From positions 310,001 to 374,000 of the forward strand of contig NZ_CAJHBO010000001.1 of NCBI RefSeq assembly GCF_904846645.1: a DNA stretch of 64,000 nucleotides. The letters are read 5' to 3'. The notes under the pieces are model-generated. The model saw only the letters and a list, made by a program, of their open reading frames with translations, was not told the DNA's origin and made no database searches. The DNA is from Psychrobacter sp. Pi2-1. Its GTDB lineage: Bacteria; Pseudomonadota; Gammaproteobacteria; Pseudomonadales; Moraxellaceae. This document shows, in pieces, positions 57,285-64,000 of this stretch. How positions within the stretch are numbered: position 1 is the stretch's first letter; every line of letters starts with the position of its first letter. Made by a program: the position numbers and the translations under genes.

Positions 57285-58490
57285 ATGCAACGTATTACTT
57301 ATCGTGTCAAAGGATCTGCGCAAGGTGCCAAACGTCGTATTTCTCATTTACTACGTCCATCTAAACGCCTACTTAACACCAAAAGTAACATCGTTTCATC
57401 TACCCCTACTGTGTCGGGTCGTTTTGCCAGAACCAAGAAGCTGGCACAAGTATCCAGTATAGCTCTGCTCTCTTTGCCTGCACAGAGCCTAACGACAATG
57501 AATACAAAGGTGCCAGCCTATGCCAATGTCATGCTGGAAAACACTTTGACCATTGCCGCTGTCCCAGGTGATAGTACTTATTTTGCCACTGATGGCTTTC
57601 AACATGGATTTGGTTTTGATCTCGTGCGCACCTATGCAGACGAGCTCGGTGTGGATATCAATCTGAAAGCCTATGCCAATGAAGAGGCTGCACTCAAGGC
57701 CTTGAGATCAGGTGACGCTGATATGGCGTTGACCACGGCTAGTACCAAACTAAAAAGCCAGCTCAATCTATCATCTATTAATGTCAGCTGTGGCTACGAC
57801 TCAAGCTTGACTAAAAATGGTCTACATCCAAAAGTCAGCTGGACGTTCAGCTCACCTAATGATCCACTGTCCAAAAAAGCCAGTTACTTCTTGTGCGATA
57901 GCATCAAGCTAAAAAACACACAGAAATTAGCCGCATTTTACAATCAGAATTTGCTAAAAGACGCTTATAGTCAGGATCATTTCCAAAAAACACTGACAGA
58001 AAAACTGCCTGATTATCAGTCTTCGTTTGAAGAGCAAGCGCGCAATTACAATCATGATTGGGAATTATTGGTAGCTATGGGTTATCAAGAGTCACATCTT
58101 GATGCCAATGCGGTGTCGCCGACTGGCGTACGCGGATTAATGATGCTGACCAATAATACTGCAAAAGCGATGGGCGTGTCAGACCGCGTTGATCCTTATC
58201 AAAGTATTGGTGGCGGCGCTCGTTATCTAGAGCAAATGAAAGCAGATTTCGCCGATGTTCCCAAGACTGATCGTGTCTGGTTTGCACTTGCTGGTTATAA
58301 TATGGGTCCAAATGCGGTGAAAAGTATTCAGCGCAAATTACGCGACCAAGGCATTGACGACAAGAGCTGGGCGAACGTTTATGCGTACTTGGCGGACAAC
58401 AAAGCATCAAACAGCCGTTATGGCCAAGCGATGCACTATGTTAGCAACATCAGAAGTTATCTTGAATCTATCAAAACTCAAACTGTCTAG
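57285..58490 (+). CDS. mltF: MltF-like lytic transglycosylase (solute-binding domain plus SLT domain)
   Basis: This 401-residue protein has a very basic N-terminus, a hydrophobic segment near residues 56-70 that may be the export signal, and a reduced SBP_bac_3-like domain (about 84-235; TLTIAAVPGDSTYF, GFGFDLVRTYADELGVDINLKAYANEEAALKALRSGDADMALT). An SLT domain follows from about 245 with the catalytic Glu in AMGYQESHLDANAVSPTGVRGLMML. It cleaves peptidoglycan glycan strands. The binding domain is ~80 residues shorter than in E. coli MltF (518 aa). An AGGAG precedes the ATG. Confidence 0.85.
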   Translation: MQRITYRVKGSAQGAKRRISHLLRPSKRLLNTKSNIVSSTPTVSGRFARTKKLAQVSSIALLSLPAQSLTTMNTKVPAYANVMLENTLTIAAVPGDSTYFATDGFQHGFGFDLVRTYADELGVDINLKAYANEEAALKALRSGDADMALTTASTKLKSQLNLSSINVSCGYDSSLTKNGLHPKVSWTFSSPNDPLSKKASYFLCDSIKLKNTQKLAAFYNQNLLKDAYSQDHFQKTLTEKLPDYQSSFEEQARNYNHDWELLVAMGYQESHLDANAVSPTGVRGLMMLTNNTAKAMGVSDRVDPYQSIGGGARYLEQMKADFADVPKTDRVWFALAGYNMGPNAVKSIQRKLRDQGIDDKSWANVYAYLADNKASNSRYGQAMHYVSNIRSYLESIKTQTV

Positions 58491-58534
58491 TTAATAAATT
58501 CGATTAGATATCTTAAGACGCCTAATTTTTACGT

Positions 58535-58570
58535 AAAAAAAGCTGCTCTATATAAGAGCAGCTTTTTTAT
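58535..58570. terminator. Bidirectional terminator
   Basis: A 14-15 bp stem (58535-58549 with 58555-58568, core AGCTGCTCT) has a 5-nt loop and A/T tracts. It sits between the convergent mltF-like and mltD-like genes. Confidence 0.9.
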
Positions 58571-58628
58571 GCGTTACGATTTATATTGGCGATATGTATG
58601 TATATATCATTCGATAATACGCTACTGA

Positions 58629-61610
58629 TTAACGATTGGGTACCGTCAGACGCTGACCACGCTGCAACATAGTATCAGCAGCGATATTATTCATCTCAGC
58701 CAATTCTTGGGTTGATACGCCATATTTACGAGCTAAACCAATCAAGCTATCACCTGAGCCAACCGTATAGCTTACTGTCGCTTTTGGCACTTTTAGGGTC
58801 TGTCCACGCTGTAGTTGAGCGTTTGTTGCCAAGTCATTGGTCGCTGCCAAGTCCTCTACAGAGATACCAAACTGACGTGCTAAGGCAATCAAGCCATCGC
58901 CAGATTTAACTTTGTAGCTTTCAGTGTTACCTAATTTCGTACCACTGCTTACTGAGCTATTACTGCTGCTACTAGCAGAGCTGCTGCTTTGGCTGCTACT
59001 AGATGCACTTGCCACACTGCCGCTAGCAGGGATGGTAATAGTACGGCCCAGTATCAGATTCGAGTTGGTATTCAAGTTATTCGCTGATGCCAAATCGCTT
59101 AAGCCAATGTTGTAACGTTTAGCAACACCCGTTAGCGTATCACCTGATTTTACTTTGTAGCTGACCGCTTTGTCATTTAACTGACGATCGACCAATTCTT
59201 TAGAAGCAGGTACTTTAATCGTTTGACCACGTTGCAGGCGAGCCTTTGCATCAAAATTGCTGTTTACTGCAGCAATTTCTGTTGCACTAACTCCGATGCT
59301 GTTTGCAATGCCAATCAGCGTATCACCTGATTTTACTTTGTAATTGGTGGTCGCGACCGAGCTTGAGCTGTTACTACTACTATTGCTTGCAGTATCAAAA
59401 TCAACACTGGCTGGAACTTTAAGCGTCTGACCAACATATAGCGAACTTGTGCTGTTGATGCCGTTGAGTCTGGCTAAAGTATCTGTCGACACGTTGAATT
59501 GACGTGCCAATGCAATTAATCCGTCCCCTGCTTTCACTTTATAGTTTTTGGTCGCGGTGCTTGATTTACTCGGCTTAGTAGAAGGCGCGGCAGGTGTTGT
59601 CGCAGGCGCAGTCACTTTACCCGGTATAAGCCATAATTTTTGACCTCTGAGCAGATCAGCACGGCTGCTCAAGTTGTTGTAGCTGGCTAGCTGAGTAACC
59701 GATAATCCAAAACGATTGGCCGTACCGATAAGCGTATCACCACCTTGTACAATATAACTGTCAGGCTGACTAGCGGCGGCGTTATTAGCAGTGCTTAATG
59801 GCTCGATGGTCTTAGCATTATATAAATATAACGTGCTGCCAGATAGCAGATTGGCACTAGCATCTATCTGGTTCCATTCTGCGATATCACGCCAGCTAAC
59901 CCCTGCTCGACTCGCAATGTTCGAAAGCGTATCACCACGTTTTACCGTATAAGTGGTACGCGTGCCCTGTGGTTTTGGCTTACTTACTGAAGTTTTGGCA
60001 AAGCTAAGTTTCTTCTCTGCACCACTCGCTTCTAAGATAGACTGCTGCGTCTGTACGGCTGATAGATTAATATTGCCATCCGCATTGATGACATTGGTCT
60101 CAGATGTGTTTCTACGGATTTGATTGGCAATAAAATCACGCTCTTCTTTGCTAAGCGGTGGCTCTTGGACAATCGTATTGTTCTGAGTAATCTGAGCTGA
60201 GGTAGTTGGTAGACTGTTACTACTCTTAAGTTCAGCATTGATCTTGTTAGTCTCTGCAGTGGTCAGTGGTGGCTCAGTACGAGCTGAGGAATTGCCACTG
60301 TATACCGAGCTGCTAGTTGGTGACGCAGACGGTGAGATATAGCTGGTAGTCTGCTGAGGTACACTTGCGCTAGCTGCATAATCGGCCAATGCACTACCAG
60401 TAGATGGCAGTGATGAGGCAGTATATGGTTTGTTATTATAGCTTGGCGTGGTCGCTGTCGTACTTGAGCTACCTGCGTTGCTTGAGGCGAGCACATTGCC
60501 TGTACCGTTACCTCTGAGCCCACTTAATTTGGCATCGGCATTGAGACTGACGTCGTTAGGAATGATGACACGCTGCGGACCTGAAGAGTCAACGCGGCCT
60601 GATGTCAGTGCAGTGTTTAGGCGCTCTAACTCATCATAGCTAACGCCAGTTAACTGTGATACTTCTGCCAAACTCACACCGTAGTTAACAGGTACACTAC
60701 GGAAATGCTGGCGGTTAGCGATAGCTGGTAGATACACACCATACTGCTCAGGCTTGGCAACGATTTCAGCTACGGCTAAGAAACGCGGCACATAGTTCAT
60801 CGTTTCAGTCGGCAGTTGAAGTGACCAATAGTCTGTTGGTAGTCCGCGCGCTGCGTTGGCATCGATTGCTTTCTGTACACGGCCAGGTCCAGCGTTATAA
60901 GCAGCCAATGCTAGCTCCCAACTACCGAATTGGTTGTGCAATGCTGTCAAAAAGTCATAGGCAGCACGTGTCGACTCAATAACATCACGGCGACCATCAT
61001 AAGTGCTACTTTGGTTCAAACCATAGATACGGCCTGTACTTGGAATAAACTGCCATAAGCCCGCAGCTGCTGCACTACTCGTACCACTTGGATCGTAAGA
61101 GCTCTCGATAACTGGCAACAAGGCAAGCTCTGTTGGGATATTGCGACGCTCTGCCTCACGTACCGTATGATAGATATAACGACTGGCACGTGCAGTTAGA
61201 CGATTTAAATAATCCTGTCTACTGGTAAACCAGCTTTTTTGACCTTCAATACGCTGATTATAGATTGGCTTACCACCATTCATGCGGTAGCCTGCGCGTA
61301 GACGATTCCACAAATCACCATATTGCTGAATAGCAAGCTGGTTACCTTCTACCATGGTCATGTCAGTGGCTTCTAACAAGTCAGCCAACTCATCCAAACT
61401 CTCTGCATCTAAAAACGCAGTTGAGTAGTCTGCACTACCTGTATTAGCCCCTTGATTGGTAGGACTTTTGGTGATGACAGATGAGCTATTGGTCGCACCT
61501 TTGTTTTTTACCGCTGATGTATTGCTACACGCACTAATCAGTAAAGTGGATACCGCAAGCGTCAATGGCAACGCAATAAATGAGCGAGAGTGTGATAGCA
61601 CAGTAGACAT
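58629..61610 (-). CDS. mltD: MltD-like lytic transglycosylase with seven LysM repeats
   Basis: This 993-residue protein starts with a lipoprotein-type signal (LAVSTLLISAC). A lytic transglycosylase SLT domain follows at about residues 145-260, with the catalytic Glu in ALLPVIESSYDPSGTSSAAAAGLWQF and AAYNAGPGRV. After a Ser/Thr-rich linker come seven clear LysM repeats, each starting YxVKxGDxLIxIA or similar and ending LxxGQxLxVP. E. coli MltD (452 aa) has far fewer, so binding to peptidoglycan should be stronger here. A degenerate LysM-like stretch (VNYGVSLAEVSQLTGVSYDEL) precedes the linker. The repeats and Ser-runs may promote length variation. Confidence 0.93.
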   Translation of the reverse strand: MSTVLSHSRSFIALPLTLAVSTLLISACSNTSAVKNKGATNSSSVITKSPTNQGANTGSADYSTAFLDAESLDELADLLEATDMTMVEGNQLAIQQYGDLWNRLRAGYRMNGGKPIYNQRIEGQKSWFTSRQDYLNRLTARASRYIYHTVREAERRNIPTELALLPVIESSYDPSGTSSAAAAGLWQFIPSTGRIYGLNQSSTYDGRRDVIESTRAAYDFLTALHNQFGSWELALAAYNAGPGRVQKAIDANAARGLPTDYWSLQLPTETMNYVPRFLAVAEIVAKPEQYGVYLPAIANRQHFRSVPVNYGVSLAEVSQLTGVSYDELERLNTALTSGRVDSSGPQRVIIPNDVSLNADAKLSGLRGNGTGNVLASSNAGSSSTTATTPSYNNKPYTASSLPSTGSALADYAASASVPQQTTSYISPSASPTSSSVYSGNSSARTEPPLTTAETNKINAELKSSNSLPTTSAQITQNNTIVQEPPLSKEERDFIANQIRRNTSETNVINADGNINLSAVQTQQSILEASGAEKKLSFAKTSVSKPKPQGTRTTYTVKRGDTLSNIASRAGVSWRDIAEWNQIDASANLLSGSTLYLYNAKTIEPLSTANNAAASQPDSYIVQGGDTLIGTANRFGLSVTQLASYNNLSSRADLLRGQKLWLIPGKVTAPATTPAAPSTKPSKSSTATKNYKVKAGDGLIALARQFNVSTDTLARLNGINSTSSLYVGQTLKVPASVDFDTASNSSSNSSSSVATTNYKVKSGDTLIGIANSIGVSATEIAAVNSNFDAKARLQRGQTIKVPASKELVDRQLNDKAVSYKVKSGDTLTGVAKRYNIGLSDLASANNLNTNSNLILGRTITIPASGSVASASSSSQSSSSASSSSNSSVSSGTKLGNTESYKVKSGDGLIALARQFGISVEDLAATNDLATNAQLQRGQTLKVPKATVSYTVGSGDSLIGLARKYGVSTQELAEMNNIAADTMLQRGQRLTVPNR

Positions 61611-61853
61611 GATATTGGAGGTTTCCTAACGACAGAAATTAATAAGATAAAGTTGATGGATAGTATAGTATGCAATGTAAAGCAAAGACTAGCCTAATAT
61701 AAAAGATAATAATAGACGCTCAAGTAGCCTATAAAACTAAGTAATAACTGTTTAACCCACTAAAACCCTTTATAAGTTAGAATCTCAGCCAGTTAGATTA
61801 GCTATTGCTTATATGACCTATTGTATTCTGAGTCTTGCTTGGTCAATGGCGAC

Positions 61854-62348
61854 TTAATTAATAGCCACCTGTGATACTGCGCGCAAGAGCACTGCATTAC
61901 CAGTAGATAAGGTCAAGGTCACACGAGATGTGGTAACAAATGATACTTGCTGACCATTTTTTACCCAGCTCTCATTGGTCGTCACATTGGCTTTGGCTTG
62001 TGAACCAGTAATCACCACATTATCTACCGAAATATCATAGCGATAATTAGACGTATCATTCCAACTGTTTTGAAGCAGCTTTAAGTACGCATCTTTATCT
62101 AAACTGGTAGATTTACCTTTTCTAGATAAAGAAATAAGCGCGTCATCTGAAACAAGGCGCGATACCTGATTGATGCTCTGGCTATTCGCTGATGCTTTCA
62201 TTGCGGCGGCATAGTTCTGTACCAAATCTTCGGTCATAGTTGCCGCTTGTGCATTGATACTGATAGTGCTGGCTACTGCTACGATTGCAGTGATGCTGGC
62301 GCTTTTCACCAATAGAGCTAATAGCCTATTTCCCAATAATTTTTTCAT
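61854..62348 (-). CDS. Exported NTF2-like/DUF4440-like small protein, unknown function
   Basis: I chose the ATG at 62348 (164 aa), which has AAGGA 5 nt upstream; a longer frame from 62384 adds 12 residues. The N-terminus is a signal peptide (LLALLVKSASITAIVAVASTISINAQA-A). The mature ~130 residues (VQNYAAAMKASANSQSINQVSRLVSDDALISL, AYLKLLQNSWNDTSNYRYDISVDNVVITGSQAKANVTTNESW) have the alternating pattern of a cone-like NTF2 fold. Periplasmic location is likely; the function is not known. Confidence 0.7.
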   Translation of the reverse strand: MKKLLGNRLLALLVKSASITAIVAVASTISINAQAATMTEDLVQNYAAAMKASANSQSINQVSRLVSDDALISLSRKGKSTSLDKDAYLKLLQNSWNDTSNYRYDISVDNVVITGSQAKANVTTNESWVKNGQQVSFVTTSRVTLTLSTGNAVLLRAVSQVAIN

Positions 62349-62721
62349 GATAATCCTTAGCGATATTTTTTTCGTTAGTGTCATATAGTGACGATTAACG
62401 CTCTTTTATCATTTATTTTGGCAGTGTATCTGTATAGATATATCTATATAAGTATACTCATATCCTATGCCGAGCCTATCATCGAATTCTCACAGCCATG
62501 TGACACCCTGTGTAATTATTGCGAATAAAAACCCAAGCTATCAAATCAAATAATCTTAAGATTTTATGCTGCAGATTCTAGCCATAATAACTATATGCTT
62601 TGTGATACTTTGTAGATCTAGCTTGATAGTCAGCCCATAATGAGCTGACCATTTTTAAACCATCAATCTTTAGAACCATTAATACTTATGGTTAAACTGT
62701 CAACGTTAGAGTTTGGCTTCG
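62349..62721. other. Spacer between the exported protein gene and the CNNM/CBS gene
   Basis: This is 373 bp of AT-rich DNA with no gene. No clear terminator for the CNNM/CBS gene was seen. Confidence 0.3.
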
Positions 62722-63951
62722 TTAGGACTTAGGTTCGCTGTTACTGTCTTCATACTGCTCATCATCGCTGAGCTTCATGCCCAAACGCTCTACCCGTCTA
62801 TCCATCATCTGACGTGCTAACGCTTGCATGTCTTCAACACGGTCAATTTCATCGACAATCTCAAGACCCAACAATGTCTCAAACACATCTTCTAACGTGA
62901 CAAGCCCTTTAACTTCACCATATTCACCGACTGTAATCGCAATATGAATACGATTTTTTAGCATCAACTCTAACAAGTCAAACAGCTTCATTTTAGAGAA
63001 AACAAAAGTGATGTCTCGTTGAAACTGCGTTAACGGCTTGTGCATAGCATGGTTAACTTTAGCCAGTAACATGTCCGTTTTTAGGACAAAGCCTGTAATG
63101 TTATCTAGGTCACCATCATAGATTGGCAAGCGAGAAAATGTCAGTTTTGGACGATCAACCAATAGCTCAGCGACGGTTTTATTCTCTTCGAATGCAAGCA
63201 TCACCGAGCGCGGTGTCATGATGTCTTCGACTTTAATCGCGCCAAACGCAAGCAAGTTACGAATAATACGCGACTCTAGTGGGTCAATTTGTCCTGACTC
63301 TTCACCGATACTGGCAAGAGCAGCAAACTCACGGCGGCTAAATGTTTGCGGCTCTTTACCGCGTACCAATAGTTTCGTCAGACGCTCTGAGAACCAGATT
63401 AATGGGTATAGCAGCAGGATGATGCCACGAACGAAATAAGCAACCAAGCCACTTAGTTGACGCCAGTAAACTGTACCCAGTGTTTTTGGGATAATCTCAG
63501 ATAAGAATAAGATAGCAAGCGTCATGAGGGCAGAAAACAGACCAAACCACGCACTACCAAAGACGATCGTAGCCTGTGCACCCGCACCGATAGAGCCGAG
63601 TGTATGGGCAACGGTATTTAACGTTAAAATAGCGGCTAGTGACTGGTCGATATTGTCCACTTTCAGGCTTTTAAGCATTTCTGCTTTTTTTGGACTGGTC
63701 TCTTGCACATCCGCAATAAACGATGGCGTCATGCTCAGCAAAACAGACTCTGCTAATGAACAGACAAAAGAGACGCCAATAGCGAGTAAGACAAAAAATA
63801 TCAATAAAGAAACGCTAAGCGCAGTTGGTGCTGCCGCCTCACTGGATGTTGATACAGCACCAGCTGCCCACACTGCCTGCGGTAGCATAAATATTGCTAA
63901 TGCAGATAGTGCCGAAAAAGAAGTATAACCAAATCGAGAACTAGTAGTCAT
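62722..63951 (-). CDS. CNNM/HlyC-CorC family membrane protein with CBS pair
   Basis: This 409-residue protein has an N-terminal hydrophobic segment resembling a signal (LSALAIFMLPQAVWA), then the CNNM (DUF21) membrane domain (about residues 40-195; LIFFVLLAIGVSFVCSLAESVLLSMTPSFI, LNTVAHTLGSIGAG, LFLSEIIPKTLGTVYW) and a CBS pair (about 235-370; VEDIMTPRSVMLAFEENKTV, RLPIYDGDLDNITGFVLKTDML, ITVGEYGEVKGLVTLEDVFETLLGLEIVDEID). The C-terminal CorC-HlyC domain is absent. Relatives act in Mg2+/Co2+ transport. No good Shine-Dalgarno precedes the ATG, and the frame is open to the window edge, so a longer start is possible. Confidence 0.9.
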   Translation of the reverse strand: MTTSSRFGYTSFSALSALAIFMLPQAVWAAGAVSTSSEAAAPTALSVSLLIFFVLLAIGVSFVCSLAESVLLSMTPSFIADVQETSPKKAEMLKSLKVDNIDQSLAAILTLNTVAHTLGSIGAGAQATIVFGSAWFGLFSALMTLAILFLSEIIPKTLGTVYWRQLSGLVAYFVRGIILLLYPLIWFSERLTKLLVRGKEPQTFSRREFAALASIGEESGQIDPLESRIIRNLLAFGAIKVEDIMTPRSVMLAFEENKTVAELLVDRPKLTFSRLPIYDGDLDNITGFVLKTDMLLAKVNHAMHKPLTQFQRDITFVFSKMKLFDLLELMLKNRIHIAITVGEYGEVKGLVTLEDVFETLLGLEIVDEIDRVEDMQALARQMMDRRVERLGMKLSDDEQYEDSNSEPKS

Positions 63952-64000
63952 TCTCGGGGGAGGTTCTGCAGATGCGTCTTTACGATGGGCGCGCGGACGA

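Noticed and set aside
1..64000. CRISPR arrays, tRNA or rRNA genes, transposases, prophage genes
   Set aside because: I found no regularly spaced repeats, no tRNA-like cloverleaf or rRNA segment, and no transposase, integrase or phage structural protein.

Overview
The window looks like chromosomal DNA of a Moraxellaceae gammaproteobacterium, most probably Psychrobacter. The evidence is the protein style (Psychrobacter-like RpoD and DnaG with long acidic or Gln/Asn-rich inserts), the moderate GC coding regions separated by AT-rich spacers, and gene neighbourhoods such as pgeF-rluD/bamD, dnaG-rpoD, nrdA-nrdB-yfaE and a DegS/AlgW-type protease divergent from a NIF3 gene. This assignment rests on recognition of families, not on a database search.

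Layout. 1-5.4 kb: end of a ribosomal-protein hydroxylase gene, then proline catabolism on the minus strand, with a PutA lacking both the DNA-binding domain and the C-terminal domain, and the latter encoded by a separate coupled gene. 5.4-11.2 kb: an AzgA-type purine permease and the tolQRAB genes. 11.3-26.9 kb: a compact purine-salvage/urate-degradation locus. The permease, uraD, uraH, puuD, puuE, alc and allA lie on the plus strand, guaD and xdhC-xdhB-xdhA on the minus strand, and a RutR-like TetR repressor lies between. Together they take guanine/xanthine to urate, 5-hydroxyisourate, OHCU, allantoin, allantoate, ureidoglycolate and finally glyoxylate plus urea. Three near-identical RutR-type operator palindromes tie the permease, the repressor/uraD divergent region and xdhA into one regulon. 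27-41.6 kb: a tiny lipoprotein, a flavodoxin-like protein, a YeeE/YedE sulfur transporter, pgeF-rluD, bamD, dnaG, rpoD, then a MarR-siderophore-interacting-protein-DUF2798 operon with two palindromic operators in front. 42-46.7 kb: an ArsR regulator, a SulP transporter, a bestrophin-like channel and a DUF493 protein. 47-53.7 kb: class Ia ribonucleotide reductase with its YfaE ferredoxin. 53.7-64 kb: a DegS/AlgW-like protease, a NIF3 protein, MltF-like and MltD-like lytic transglycosylases, a small exported protein and a CNNM/CBS membrane protein.

The main accessory island is the 2.6 kb inserted between nrdA and nrdB. It holds an AT-rich eukaryotic-type protein kinase gene, a GC-richer hairpin-containing segment that looks like a repeat remnant, and a YefM/Phd-RelE toxin-antitoxin pair. 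A third gene follows, and the last 30 residues of its product align without gaps to the toxin-binding tail of the antitoxin (14 identities). That third protein, which has a different N-terminus and an Ala/Lys-rich linker, is the most novel-looking item here: a possible second, tail-sharing antitoxin.

No rRNA, tRNA, CRISPR array, transposase or prophage gene was recognised. Positions of protein motifs were counted by hand and may be off by a residue or two.
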